Notes under the pieces: generated by a model | What the model was told of the DNA's origin: nothing | What the model saw: the letters and a program-made list of their open reading frames with translations, nothing else | Databases searched by the model: none | Program-made: the position numbers and the translations under genes | Shown here: positions 1-9,347 of the stretch, in pieces | How the letters are laid out: every line of letters starts with the position of its first letter | Position numbering within the stretch: position 1 is the first letter of the stretch | NCBI GenBank assembly: GCA_964452045.1 | Contig: CAYVKM010000010.1 | Coordinates: 1-64,000, forward strand | Origin: CAYVKM01 sp964452045 | GTDB lineage: Bacteria > Calditrichota > Calditrichia > RBG-13-44-9 | DNA length: 64,000 bases | Direction: 5' to 3'

Positions 1-331
1 TACAAGCATGACCAGACCAATTTAATGCCTGGTCCGAAAATTACCTAATTACCTATTTTTTTTCTATTGAAATAGTACGATTAATACCAAATATCATGCG
101 GGACTTCGTTCACCCAACGTAAGAATTTATATGATTTATCCTGTCGGGACAAAGAAAATTTTATCCGCCAGTCGGATTCCGTTGAATATGTGCCCGGATT
201 TTCGTAAAATTAACCAGGCTTAAAATATGGGAGTATTTTATGCTGGAAAAAATAGAACTTACCATTTTGAGTGAAAAACGGGTATTGCTTTTTAATGTGG
301 GCGATGCGTTTGAATTGCAATAAATCTGCTT
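1..331. other. left-edge intergenic region
   Basis: No gene can be supported in this stretch. A 28-codon reading frame at 240-323 (+) begins MLEKIELT and has a GGGAG about 7 nt before its ATG. It is too short to trust and runs into the 3' end of the convergent methyltransferase gene. The rest is A+T-rich and has no RNA gene that I can see. Confidence 0.4.
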
Positions 332-1318
332 TTATCTCCGGTAAGCTTCCAGCAAAGCCATATTGCCGCTCAGTTTAATGCGCCGGATTTTAATAAACCC
401 TGCCTGTTTCAGCCAGCCTTTCATTTCCTCCAGACTGTAGGCATTTCCCCGGTCGGTATTTACCAGCATATTGATGGCAAACAGGGCACCCGTGAGTGGA
501 CCGGTTTTATCCCGGTTCAGGAGAAAATCCCGGATGACTACTTTTCCTCCGGCTACCATTGACTGATGCAACCGTTGCAGTACCTTTAGATTCTCTTCAG
601 GACTGTATATATGCAGTATACTGGACAACAGGGCTGCATCGTATCCTTTTCCGAAATCATCGCTGATAAAATCGCCGGCCCGGAAGTTGAGTCTGGCTTT
701 GGCGGGGGATTTCCGGAAAAATTCCCTGGCAATGGATTCCGTTTCGTTAGTATCAAAGACAGTTGCCTGGAGTTGAGGATATTTCTCAGCAAAGGCAATG
801 GCAAACAGTCCCGGACCTCCGCCCAGATCCAGCAGATGATGATACCCCTCCCAGGAAACATGGTACAACATTGCTTCCATATTTTCCTTTTCCCGGTGCG
901 CCATGGAGAGAATAAAATTGCGGTGATTCCGGTGAATTGCTTTTTTCTCCGGTTCCCGGAAAGGTTCTCCGGTCTCCAGCACTTCCGGTAGATGGGTCCA
1001 GCGGTTCAGCAGTCGCCACTCATGCAGTAGCCATTCTTTTATCAGCGGGTAATTTTCCCTCCCGAACACCATTTCAAATTTGCGGGAAATCCGGTATTGA
1101 TTATTTTTCTTTTCCAGGTAGCCCAGGGCGCACAGGGCATTTAGCAGAATTTCTGCGGCCCGATTGGACCAGTTCAGATTTTGGGTAACATCAGTTATAC
1201 CGAGCTTCTTGTTTTTCTGGAATAACTCAAACAATCCGGCCCGGGCAGCGGATAACAACACAACCGCCCGGCGATAGCGGAATACATCATCCAGTAGTTT
1301 GTCCTTCTTCTGTTTCAT
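332..1318 (-). CDS. SAM-dependent O-methyltransferase (family 2-like)
   Basis: This 328-aa cytosolic enzyme probably transfers a methyl group from S-adenosylmethionine to a small hydroxylated molecule. Residues about 10-90 form a winged-helix dimerisation domain of the plant/bacterial O-methyltransferase type. SAM motif I (LDLGGGPG) lies at residues 163-170 and is followed by an acidic residue after the second strand (VFD). The C-terminal half is a Rossmann fold with an IRDFLL strand. GAGACGG sits just before the ATG. It is transcribed away from the phosphatase gene and stands alone, so the substrate cannot be read from context. Similar proteins are often annotated as acetylserotonin or hydroxyneurosporene methyltransferase; I would not go beyond 'methyltransferase'. 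Confidence 0.85.
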   Translation of the reverse strand: MKQKKDKLLDDVFRYRRAVVLLSAARAGLFELFQKNKKLGITDVTQNLNWSNRAAEILLNALCALGYLEKKNNQYRISRKFEMVFGRENYPLIKEWLLHEWRLLNRWTHLPEVLETGEPFREPEKKAIHRNHRNFILSMAHREKENMEAMLYHVSWEGYHHLLDLGGGPGLFAIAFAEKYPQLQATVFDTNETESIAREFFRKSPAKARLNFRAGDFISDDFGKGYDAALLSSILHIYSPEENLKVLQRLHQSMVAGGKVVIRDFLLNRDKTGPLTGALFAINMLVNTDRGNAYSLEEMKGWLKQAGFIKIRRIKLSGNMALLEAYRR

Positions 1319-1585
1319 ATCCGTCTCACTTTTTGTCTTTGTAAAACTACGTATCGCTCGATCCGTTTCAAATTATAATTTTAATTGGGATGGGCATATT
1401 GTTATTAAAATTGACAGAAATAAGATCGAACTTCTTTATCTGCAACTGTAATTTATCTTTTCCGTATTTATTTCTTGAATTAAGAATTGAATCACTTTAC
1501 TATTTCATGAAAAAGGTATGTTCCCTGATTTGAAAATGATTAGATTAATTCACAAGTAATTCAATATTGAATAACATGACAGCCT

Positions 1586-4039
1586 ATGAAAATTAACAAA
1601 TCCACTTTCACCTACCTGTTAAATGGTTTTATCCTGATTGCTGGCTGGTATTTTCTACAAACCCTCTACCCAAGGATCCATCCCCTTTCCCAAACAGATT
1701 TTAAAATAACCCACGAAGAAGCAGTGCTGAAGGCAAAGGAACTGGTAAAAGGGGAGATTCCCGAACCGGAGGAGGAAATCAAAATCTCCTTTATCATCGA
1801 TGCCAATTTGTATCAGCAGCAGGATAATCTCGAACCCGTCTACCGGGCACTGCAGTTGCAACCGGGCCGTTACTGGGATATTTCCCTGATTTCCAGTAAG
1901 AATAAAAAACTGGATATTACCCTGGGGGAAAACCGGGTGGAACGGGTGCGAGACCTCACTGGAAAATGGTTTGAAATAAAACTCGCCCCCGATGGTCGCC
2001 TGCTGGAACTGGATTTTCAGAAACCGATGCGGGCCAAATACGGGGACACCACCCGGACGGCCACTCAAACGCTGCCCGGGGAAAGCAGCGAGGAGCTGGC
2101 GGCCCGCCATGACGCCTTAACTTTCCTCCAGCATTTTGTGCAGGATACATCCGGACTAACCCTCGTTTCCCGGGAATTCAAGCAGGATAGTCTGGGGCAG
2201 ATTTTCGATTTTACCTTCAGCGAGACGGTTGCCGGTCAGCCGGTATACCACGAAGTGAAAGTAGCCGCCCGGAATGTCGTTTATTATAAGTTATTGTTTG
2301 CTCTCAAGGCTACCGCTACCGAGCAAAATGAAAACGGAAATAAGCTGCGTATTGCCTTTGGCATCGTTTCAGCAATCATATTCGTAGTCTTGTTTATTTT
2401 TTTGATAATTTATCTTATCCGGTTATTACGGAGAGAATCGATCAGCTTTAAAATCGCCCTGCCGGTGGTCTATTTCATTATATTTATTACTATCCTGCAA
2501 ACCATTTTCGATATGTGGCAGTCCACGGGATGGGTCATTTTAATTGGTATTATTCCCACTACCCTGTTCTACGCTGTCGGCATCCTTTTTCTTTTCACCA
2601 TTACCGATGCCCTGGCCCGCCAGGAGTGGCCGGAAAAACTTGCGGTTACCGACCTCTTCCTGCAGGGCCAATTCCTGACCCAGGCAACCGGAAAATCTCT
2701 ATTACAGGGCATTTACCTGGGTGTTCTATCCCTCACCGCATTTGCAATTCCACTATATTTCATTAATCACTATTTTGGCGGAACACTTCGCATCAAAGAG
2801 GATCTTAATTATTCCCTGGTATTATTATTTCCGGTTTTTACCCTGGGGATCAAATATTTAACCAGTGCTATTTTTAATGAATACTTTTACCGCCTCTTTA
2901 GTCTCACATTATTAAAAAGATGGTTCCGTAAAAATATCTGGATCATGGTTATCGGATTGTTACTGACCTTTACATTCTCTACTGAAATCCAGGCTGGGAA
3001 TCCGTTAATAAATCTTATTTTACATATCATCCCCACTCTTCTATTCATCTATTTTCTGTTAAGATTTGAAATTGTAACCACCATTGTTGGGTTTTTCTCC
3101 TTCCAGCTATTATCCCGGATAGTGATTTTTAGCAAAACCAACGAGCCGTTTTTTCAGAACCTGGGTCTTGGTTTTTATTTCCTGATGGGAGCACTCTTAC
3201 TCTTTGCCCTGCTGTTGGTTCTGGTAAAACGGAAAAGTATGGAACAGGATGCCCAATTTATTCCGGAATACGTCCGAAAACTGGAAGAGAAAGAACGCCT
3301 GACCCGGGAACTGGAGATTGCCCGGGATATTCAACTCCAATTTCTGCCCAAAACAATACCGAAATTACCAGGATATCAAATTGCAGCATACTGCCAACCG
3401 GCCTGGGAAGTGGGCGGCGATTACTTCGACTATTTTGAGATGGATGACAATAAATTGGGTTTTGCCATCGGGGATGTGTCGAATAAAGGTGTATCAGCCG
3501 CCTTCTTTATGACCCTGGTCAAAGGATTTCTGAAGGCTCTGGCAACCGAGCGGCAAAATCCACTGGATATCTTATGCCGGACCAACCAGTTATTTTATAA
3601 AAATGTGGAACGTGGTCATTTTATTTCCATGATATTTGGCATTCTTGATGGAAATACCGGGGAATACAAATTTGCCCGGGCCGGACATAACCCCATACTC
3701 ATGCTGGTTGGGCAATCAACCAAAGGCGAGTGGTTCACTCCGAAAGGGGTAGGCATCGGGCTTCTGCCGGATGAAAAATTCCGGGAAATAATCGTCGAAG
3801 AAAATATCCGGCTTTACCCGCAGGATGTGCTGGTTCTCTATACTGACGGATATCCCGAAGCCATGAATAACAGATCCCAGGAATTTGGCGAGGAGAACCT
3901 GCAAAAGATAATTGCAGAGGCCAGAGAAAAATCACCGGAAGAAATTATCCGGCACCTCGAGACTCAAATAAAACGCTGGATGGGTCCACGACCGCCGCTG
4001 GACGATCGCACTATAATTGTAATAAAACGGGATAAATAA
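1586..4039 (+). CDS. membrane-anchored PP2C/SpoIIE (RsbU-like) serine phosphatase
   Basis: An 817-aa sensor phosphatase. It has an N-terminal membrane anchor (residues about 10-27), an extracytoplasmic region of about 220 residues, and then a polytopic membrane block of roughly eight segments (about 255-545). A short coiled coil (EEKERLTRELEIARDIQ) leads to a C-terminal SpoIIE-type PP2C domain (about 580-815). The metal-binding motifs are intact: GGDYFDYF, GDVSNKGVSAAFFM, RAGHNP, VLYTDGYPEAMN and a final DDRTIIVIKR. Such phosphatases normally dephosphorylate an anti-sigma-factor antagonist in partner-switching stress pathways. No antagonist or anti-sigma gene lies beside it, so the partner is elsewhere. 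No strong Shine-Dalgarno precedes the ATG. The multi-span middle region is unlike the usual GAF, PAS or HAMP input modules. Confidence 0.88.
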   Translation: MKINKSTFTYLLNGFILIAGWYFLQTLYPRIHPLSQTDFKITHEEAVLKAKELVKGEIPEPEEEIKISFIIDANLYQQQDNLEPVYRALQLQPGRYWDISLISSKNKKLDITLGENRVERVRDLTGKWFEIKLAPDGRLLELDFQKPMRAKYGDTTRTATQTLPGESSEELAARHDALTFLQHFVQDTSGLTLVSREFKQDSLGQIFDFTFSETVAGQPVYHEVKVAARNVVYYKLLFALKATATEQNENGNKLRIAFGIVSAIIFVVLFIFLIIYLIRLLRRESISFKIALPVVYFIIFITILQTIFDMWQSTGWVILIGIIPTTLFYAVGILFLFTITDALARQEWPEKLAVTDLFLQGQFLTQATGKSLLQGIYLGVLSLTAFAIPLYFINHYFGGTLRIKEDLNYSLVLLFPVFTLGIKYLTSAIFNEYFYRLFSLTLLKRWFRKNIWIMVIGLLLTFTFSTEIQAGNPLINLILHIIPTLLFIYFLLRFEIVTTIVGFFSFQLLSRIVIFSKTNEPFFQNLGLGFYFLMGALLLFALLLVLVKRKSMEQDAQFIPEYVRKLEEKERLTRELEIARDIQLQFLPKTIPKLPGYQIAAYCQPAWEVGGDYFDYFEMDDNKLGFAIGDVSNKGVSAAFFMTLVKGFLKALATERQNPLDILCRTNQLFYKNVERGHFISMIFGILDGNTGEYKFARAGHNPILMLVGQSTKGEWFTPKGVGIGLLPDEKFREIIVEENIRLYPQDVLVLYTDGYPEAMNNRSQEFGEENLQKIIAEAREKSPEEIIRHLETQIKRWMGPRPPLDDRTIIVIKRDK

Positions 4040-4048
4040 TGAGACCGA

Positions 4049-4072
4049 TGCGGATTCTTCCGTAAATCCGCA
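4049..4072. terminator. hairpin between convergent genes
   Basis: An 8-bp perfect inverted repeat, TGCGGATT and AATCCGCA, with an 8-nt loop lies between the ends of the phosphatase and the DUF3078 gene. There is no clear T run on the plus strand. A bidirectional terminator role is inferred from position. Confidence 0.5.
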
Positions 4073-4106
4073 CCAGCCAAAATTTATTTTCAATGATAAA
4101 AACAGA

Positions 4107-4970
4107 TTATAGCAGGGTATAGGTTAAACCCAGCGCCAGAGATTGCATCAACTGTCTTTTGGTTGAAATATCCCGATCATAGAACAATTTCACATTTAAA
4201 TTCACATTGATATAATCATTTACCTTGGCCGCCAGCAAATTATCCCAGTTCACATCGATTTCGTTAAATGCTTTCATGTTGGAAAAAAGTTGCAGGTTTG
4301 AAGTAAAGAGAATGTTCTTGGCCAGAGTGACATTAACATCCGTAACAGACTCCATACCAGGTTCTACCTTTGTTTTTTCGATCTCGGGTGTATCCGGATC
4401 ATCGGCATAGGGAACCGGGTAATCTCGGGTAAAGGTCTCCTTTATCGCAGCACCCAATCTCGTTTTAACTGATTCATTTGGGGTATAACCAATACCGGCA
4501 CTCTGAATAAAGTATGCCGGATCAAAAAAGTTTGAAACCACAAATTTAGTGGTATCGGTATATTTATAACCTTTCATTAACTGAGTCTGGGCGCTTGCTG
4601 AGACATAGGGATTCACATAAGGAGTCATTTTGTAACTATAGACCGATTCCAATTTTATTTCATCAATGGATTTACGACTGTCCTGACTACCAACTTTTGT
4701 TCTACCAAACTGTAACTTGCCGGAATTCGACCAGTTGTATTTTTCCTGATTGTTGATAAATTTGGCATTGAAGTTGAACTGCCAGGCCAAACTGTTTTCA
4801 CCTCCCTGGGACCAGTTGTCAAATGACGTTTGGGTGAGGTTCAGACCAGTTACAACCTCATTTTGCCAGCCGTATTTTGGTTCTTCCTTTTTTTCCTCCT
4901 GAGCAAAAATATTCAGTGAAAGCATAAAAACAAAAACAGCAGCTGCTAGAAATAATTTAAAAAAACGCAT
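4107..4970 (-). CDS. DUF3078-type outer-membrane protein
   Basis: A 287-aa exported protein with a signal peptide at residues 1-24 (ending LNIFAQ). The mature part has alternating beta-strand patterns with many aromatic residues and an early segment (GLNLTQTSFDNWSQGGENS) typical of DUF3078 proteins of Bacteroidota and relatives. It probably forms a beta-barrel; its substrate is unknown. The start is set at the ATG with GGAG 8 nt upstream, rather than a TTG 18 nt further up. It lies downstream of mscL on the same strand, but a strong hairpin separates them, so it probably has its own promoter. Confidence 0.75.
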   Translation of the reverse strand: MRFFKLFLAAAVFVFMLSLNIFAQEEKKEEPKYGWQNEVVTGLNLTQTSFDNWSQGGENSLAWQFNFNAKFINNQEKYNWSNSGKLQFGRTKVGSQDSRKSIDEIKLESVYSYKMTPYVNPYVSASAQTQLMKGYKYTDTTKFVVSNFFDPAYFIQSAGIGYTPNESVKTRLGAAIKETFTRDYPVPYADDPDTPEIEKTKVEPGMESVTDVNVTLAKNILFTSNLQLFSNMKAFNEIDVNWDNLLAAKVNDYINVNLNVKLFYDRDISTKRQLMQSLALGLTYTLL

Positions 4971-5014
4971 TTTAACTCCATCTTTCAATTTGTTATCAAT
5001 TACTTACTTGTAAA

Positions 5015-5051
5015 TACCGTGATAGGTATTCATGAAATTCCTATCACGGTA
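5015..5051 (-). terminator. terminator after mscL
   Basis: A perfect 12-bp inverted repeat (TACCGTGATAGG and CCTATCACGGTA) with a 13-nt loop starts 20 nt after the mscL stop. On the minus strand only a short TTTA follows, so termination may be partial or factor-assisted. Confidence 0.65.
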
Positions 5052-5070
5052 TCTTTGAGTTTACTCTACT

Positions 5071-5475
5071 TTAAGACCGGGTTTTTAATAAATCGCGGAT
5101 TTCAGTCAACAAGGTTTCCTGCTTGGTGGGAGCCGGAGGAGCGGCCGGAGCTTCTTCCTCTTTCTTTTTCATTCTATTCATCCCTTTAATTACCATAAAA
5201 ATGGCAAAAGCAACAATCACGAAATCAATCACGGTATTGATAAATACCCCGTAATTGAGGGTGACCGCCGGAACATCCCCCATGGCCTGCTTCAGGGTGA
5301 TCATAAAGCTGCTGAAATCTACCCCGCCGAGTAATACCCCAATGGGCGGCATAATCACATCGTTAACCAGTGAGCTAACGATTTTGCCAAATGCGGCTCC
5401 AATGATAATACCCACTGCCATATCCACTACATTCCCGCGCATAGCAAATTGTTTAAATTCCTTCATCATAGACAT
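5071..5475 (-). CDS. mscL: large-conductance mechanosensitive channel MscL
   Basis: A 134-aa inner-membrane channel that opens under membrane tension to release solutes during hypo-osmotic shock. The N-terminal amphipathic helix ([11 protein letters not shown]) and TM1 ([18 protein letters not shown]) are classical, with TM2 at about residues 70-92. The C-terminal cytoplasmic helix follows a stretch rich in Lys, Glu, Pro and Ala. The length matches the family. The start chosen is the ATG 9 nt after AGGAGG; an upstream in-frame start would add 13 residues without similarity to the family. MscS lies 1.3 kb away on the same strand, with the PAS-HisKA gene between them. Confidence 0.95.
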   Translation of the reverse strand: MSMMKEFKQFAMRGNVVDMAVGIIIGAAFGKIVSSLVNDVIMPPIGVLLGGVDFSSFMITLKQAMGDVPAVTLNYGVFINTVIDFVIVAFAIFMVIKGMNRMKKKEEEAPAAPPAPTKQETLLTEIRDLLKTRS

Positions 5476-5889
5476 AGTACTGCCTCCTCTTAATTGAGTT
5501 ATGGGTTTGCACAACTTATGTTAACTGAAACAACCTCTCAAAAAAAACTGGAATGCACAAGATTTGCACAAAATGAGATTATGATGCCACAAATTTTAAA
5601 AGGTTACAAATATAACATTTACTTTATCAAGGAGCAATTAGAATGAGCACTCGGTTCATATTTCTTGAGTAAATTGTTATTCCTAAGGAAGCATCCTGAA
5701 AAATCATCATTTTCCAGACAGGATAAAATGTAAGATGAGACCCAAGTCACAACTTTAATAGAATTTTATAATAATATTCGGTACATGTGAAGTGTGAACA
5801 AAAATAGTCGATTATAGTAAATATTTGTCTGATAAAAATTATTAGTTACCTTTCCTGAGAGGATGCAAATTTTAAGCGTTTATTAATTC
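5476..5889. other. divergent intergenic region (mscL / PAS-HisKA gene)
   Basis: About 414 nt of A+T-rich sequence between divergent genes, which must hold both promoters. A 9-codon ORF at 5643-5672 (MSTRFIFLE) has GGAG 8 nt before its ATG. It could be a leader peptide or chance. I see no riboswitch-like structure. Confidence 0.35.
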
Positions 5890-6666
5890 ATGAATCAGAA
5901 AAACAAAAAAAAGGATCAGCTTCTCGCGGAAATTGGGGAATTGAAAAAACAGCTTAACGAATTACGAAATATAAATTCGTCTGACTCACCCGAAAGTACC
6001 CTATCCTTAAATTCTGTTGAGGGTGAAGATCGCTACCGTCTGCTATTTGAACTCTCACCCAGTGGCATTATTCTGGAAGACCAGGAGGGAATAATCCTTG
6101 ATGTCAATGAAGCCTTTTGCAGGTCCATTGGTTATCAGCGAAAAGAATTGATTGGAAAACATGTCAGCATTCTGGCGCATCCGGATGTAAAAGATCAGGT
6201 GGACGATAATATATCCAGGTTACTCTCCGGTAAGGTTTTGAAACATAACGAAAAAAGCGTGCGAAAGGACGGATCCATCTGTTATATGGAATTGCATGAA
6301 ACCAAAGTCATTTTGCCGGATGGCGGAATTGGTATTCTCTGCGTTGCTGATGATCATACCGAACGGGTACAGGCGGAGGAGGAACGCATGCAGCGGCAAA
6401 AATTGCAGGGTGCGCTGGAGTTGGCCGGCGCGGTATGCCACGAACTCAATCAACCTCTTACTATTATTTCCATTACCTCAGACCTATTGAAAGATTTCCC
6501 CGATGGTAAAAATCTACGCGGAAATATGGACATTATTAAAAAAGAAATCTCACGCATGGGTGAGATAACCAAAAAACTGATGAAAATCACCAAATACGAA
6601 ACCCGCAACTATCTAAATGGAAATAAGATCCTGGATATCGATAAAGCTTCTCAGGATAAAGCCTAA
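5890..6666 (+). CDS. PAS-HisKA protein lacking a kinase ATPase domain
   Basis: A 258-aa cytosolic protein. A short coiled coil at residues 1-30 is followed by a PAS domain (about 48-162, with DVNEAFCRSIGYQRKELIG). Then comes a histidine-kinase dimerisation/phosphoacceptor helix pair (about 170-240) with the H-box VCHELNQPL, His184. It ends at DIDKASQDKA with no HATPase_c domain, and only 116 nt remain before the next gene, so no frameshifted ATPase is hidden there. From memory, similar C-termini (KLM-ITKYET...DIDKAS) occur in other signalling proteins, which suggests a genuine architecture. It may receive phosphate from, or regulate, a kinase elsewhere. No response regulator is adjacent. Confidence 0.75.
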   Translation: MNQKNKKKDQLLAEIGELKKQLNELRNINSSDSPESTLSLNSVEGEDRYRLLFELSPSGIILEDQEGIILDVNEAFCRSIGYQRKELIGKHVSILAHPDVKDQVDDNISRLLSGKVLKHNEKSVRKDGSICYMELHETKVILPDGGIGILCVADDHTERVQAEEERMQRQKLQGALELAGAVCHELNQPLTIISITSDLLKDFPDGKNLRGNMDIIKKEISRMGEITKKLMKITKYETRNYLNGNKILDIDKASQDKA

Positions 6667-6782
6667 ACAGACTACATATCGCAAATAAGAAAACAATTCC
6701 TAAAAAACGGCTATTATCATCTTACCGATTCTAAACCAGCACTAAGTAACATCAAACCGGAAAATCTAAAGTTGACACAGAC

Positions 6783-7601
6783 TCAATTATTCTGGTAAAG
6801 GTTTACATCCCTTTGCGGAAACGGAATTGAGATACCCTCCTGATCGAAGGTCAATTTTACTTTTTCCTGCATCTCGAAGAAAATATTCCAGTACTCTGTA
6901 GCGTTACACCAGACTCTGACCACAAAGTTTACCGAACTGTCACCCAATTCCGATACAGCAATGGTCGGAGCCGGATCTTTCAAAATACGGCTATCCTCCT
7001 CCACCAGACGGTGGAGTACTTTTTTAGCTTTTAAAATATCGTCCCCATAACCAATACCAAAAGTCATATCCACCCGACGGGTTGATTCAGTGGAAAAATT
7101 GGTAAGACTGCTGCCTGAAATTGCGCCATTGGGAATAATAACCGTCTTATTATCAAATGTTTTCAGAACTGTATTAAAGATCTGGATGGAATGGACTTTT
7201 CCGAGATGACCCTGGGCATCGATCACATCACCAACTTTAAAGGGTTTAAAAAAAAGTATCAAAACACCTCCGGCAAAATTTGCCAGACTCCCCTGTAATG
7301 CAAGACCAACCGCCAGACCTGCTGCTCCTAAAATCGCCACAAAAGAAGTAGTAGCTATGCCCACCATGGAAGCGACACTGACCAGAAGAATAATTTTTAA
7401 CAACGCACTAACCAGGCTATGAAAAAATTTCCGGAGCGATTCATCGGTGTTAGCTTTTACCATGGCCCTTTCCATGCCTTTAAGAACAATTTTGATAACC
7501 CATAAACCGAGAATTAACACAATAATCGCTAGGACGAATTTGGGTGCATAAACAATTACCAGTTCCACAGCTTTGTCCATGTAACCTTGAAAATTTTCCA
7601 T
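6783..7601 (-). CDS. mscS: small-conductance mechanosensitive channel MscS
   Basis: A 272-aa inner-membrane channel protecting against osmotic downshock. Three membrane helices lie at about residues 18-40, 60-82 and 88-118. The pore-lining third helix has the Gly/Ala pattern GAAGLAVGLALQGSLANFAGG, followed by FFKPFKVGDVI and the cytoplasmic beta and alpha/beta domains. The length is close to the E. coli protein. AGGAGGTCCG precedes the ATG, one of the best ribosome-binding sites in the window. Confidence 0.95.
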   Translation of the reverse strand: MENFQGYMDKAVELVIVYAPKFVLAIIVLILGLWVIKIVLKGMERAMVKANTDESLRKFFHSLVSALLKIILLVSVASMVGIATTSFVAILGAAGLAVGLALQGSLANFAGGVLILFFKPFKVGDVIDAQGHLGKVHSIQIFNTVLKTFDNKTVIIPNGAISGSSLTNFSTESTRRVDMTFGIGYGDDILKAKKVLHRLVEEDSRILKDPAPTIAVSELGDSSVNFVVRVWCNATEYWNIFFEMQEKVKLTFDQEGISIPFPQRDVNLYQNN

Positions 7602-7793
7602 CGGACCTCCTGAATTATATTTTATTAGAAAGAACTTTAATTGTAAACTTGTAGGGGCTTCTGTTAAAAAGACTTCACTTTCAAATTAATTTATGAAGAG
7701 TGCTTTTAAGTAAAATTAAAAACAGTCAGCAATACAGACAATCTATAAATCTTTTTTCTCTATGACGGATTTGGGGACCAGTCCAGATTTTTC

Positions 7794-7822
7794 TTGACAA
7801 TTTAATTCTTGATTTGTAAAAT
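7794..7822 (+). promoter_or_regulatory. sigma-70-type promoter for the lipoprotein gene
   Basis: TTGACA at 7794-7799 and TAAAAT at 7817-7822 are separated by exactly 17 nt, predicting a start near 7829 and a leader of about 130 nt. It is the clearest vegetative-type promoter in the window. The rest of the 358-nt gap (7602-7959) shows only the hairpin described next. Confidence 0.6.
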
Positions 7823-7839
7823 GAAGGGCATAGACTAAA

Positions 7840-7859
7840 ATGGATGGGAGGACATCCAT
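7840..7859 (+). promoter_or_regulatory. leader hairpin with Shine-Dalgarno-like loop
   Basis: A 7-bp perfect stem (ATGGATG, CATCCAT) encloses the six-base loop GGAGGA, about 12 nt after the predicted transcription start. The loop could pair with the 16S anti-Shine-Dalgarno. The second stem arm overlaps the ATG of a 19-codon ORF (7858-7917, MVSFLTS...), and the first ATG (7840) is in frame with it. This may be a translated leader peptide, an RNA-stability element or chance. Confidence 0.45.
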
Positions 7860-7959
7860 GGTAAGTTTTCTAACAAGTTCATTTTATCGTAGCAATTATT
7901 CAGTTGGGATAAGATAGTATTTAATATATTATTTTGAATAATAAATGGGAGATTGAATA

Positions 7960-9201
7960 ATGAAGACCAAATTAATATTTACCTTTGCAATCTATATTTT
8001 CTTTTTATCTTTTATCATTTCAACATCTTGCCATCGTGTTTCAACAACCCCTGAAGAATCCCCTGAAAAAAATGTTGAGAAGTTAGTTCTTACTCTAAAT
8101 CTGAATAACGCCCCGGCGGAAGTTTATACTATTTCAGGAATTTTGGAGAGAAATGGTTATTCTTCCATTCAGAGAATTTTCACTATTTCAGGAGATTCCG
8201 CCTATGCAGATTTTGGACAGGTAGTTATTGGAATCTGGCATCTATCTGTTTCGGCATTTGACTCCAGTAATCAGGAAATTTATCATGGAGAAACTGACGT
8301 TACAATACAAGCCGGTCAGATTAACACAATTACGCTTACTCTAAATCCGCTAACCGGCGGACTTGTAGTAATTGTTAATTGGGGAACACCAACGACCGGT
8401 GATTATGTTTACACCTATAACTTTCGGGATCCACCTCGGAATGTGTACCGCTTCAATTTGCAAACTTCACTATTAGAACAACTAACAAATCAGGATATGT
8501 CAGAATTTCCTGTTTATCTCTCCAATCTCGACAAAATCGGGTATCAACGTCCCTATATCCATCAATTTTGGACAATGGACAAAAATGGCAATAATAAACA
8601 ATTATTATTCCAAAAAAGTTTTGATATGGAAATGCCTGATTTTGCTCCAGGGAATCAAAAACTTTGTTTCTATCTTATAGAGGGTGGGGGACGAAGATTA
8701 GGTGTAATGAATTTTGATGGGACTGAGTTTGAGTATTTAACACCATATTCTTCAATCAATAATGCCATTCCGGATATCAATGATGCCGGTGATAGAATTT
8801 TATACGAATCTGATTTAACTGGAAATTATAACATTTTTATGATGAATCTTCAAAATAATACCAGTGAACAATTAACATTTAATTCATATAAAAGTACTTA
8901 TCCCCAGTGGTCTAATACAAATAATGGGTTCTATTATTTGATGGAAACGACTGATAGCGTTCAAATAATCTACCAGGATTTCATTAGCAACTCGGCTGAA
9001 ACTATTATCTCACTGGCGGATCCATATATTATAGATTTTACCTTTTCTCCTGATGAGCAGAAAATATGCTTACTATGTTCGCCAAACTTCGGAAATTATG
9101 AGCCAAGAAATATTTATATATATGATTTAAATACAAACCAAATTTCACAGAAAACATTCACTAATTTACTGTTCGATCGTCCAAAATGGTATAAATTCTG
9201 A
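7960..9201 (+). CDS. exported lipoprotein with TolB-like beta-propeller
   Basis: A 413-aa lipoprotein with a signal peptide and lipobox ISTSC (Cys at about 24). Residues about 40-140 look like an immunoglobulin-like beta-sandwich. About 150-413 carry WD40/PD40 blades with repeats such as MDKNGNNKQLL, MNFDGTEFEYLT, ESDLTGNYNIFMMNL and FSPDEQKICLL. Such propellers bind partners or glycans at the cell surface or in the periplasm; no enzymatic motif is visible. Its A+T content is higher than that of the respiratory genes nearby. A strong promoter and an unusual leader hairpin precede it. Confidence 0.72.
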   Translation: MKTKLIFTFAIYIFFLSFIISTSCHRVSTTPEESPEKNVEKLVLTLNLNNAPAEVYTISGILERNGYSSIQRIFTISGDSAYADFGQVVIGIWHLSVSAFDSSNQEIYHGETDVTIQAGQINTITLTLNPLTGGLVVIVNWGTPTTGDYVYTYNFRDPPRNVYRFNLQTSLLEQLTNQDMSEFPVYLSNLDKIGYQRPYIHQFWTMDKNGNNKQLLFQKSFDMEMPDFAPGNQKLCFYLIEGGGRRLGVMNFDGTEFEYLTPYSSINNAIPDINDAGDRILYESDLTGNYNIFMMNLQNNTSEQLTFNSYKSTYPQWSNTNNGFYYLMETTDSVQIIYQDFISNSAETIISLADPYIIDFTFSPDEQKICLLCSPNFGNYEPRNIYIYDLNTNQISQKTFTNLLFDRPKWYKF

Positions 9202-9347
9202 TAGCAAATTATTGGTTAACTAAAGTGTGGTAATTAATCGGTTTATAGGTACCCCAATATTCTATAAAACTGAAGATTTGGATAATTCGATTTAATAAAT
9301 AGAAAATTATTAAAAGATAAGGTGAAGTGATGTAATTTTCTGCAACA

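Noticed and set aside
240..323. 28-codon ORF MLEKIELT...
   Set aside because: It has a possible ribosome-binding site but is too short, and nothing else supports it; it is mentioned only under the left-edge region.
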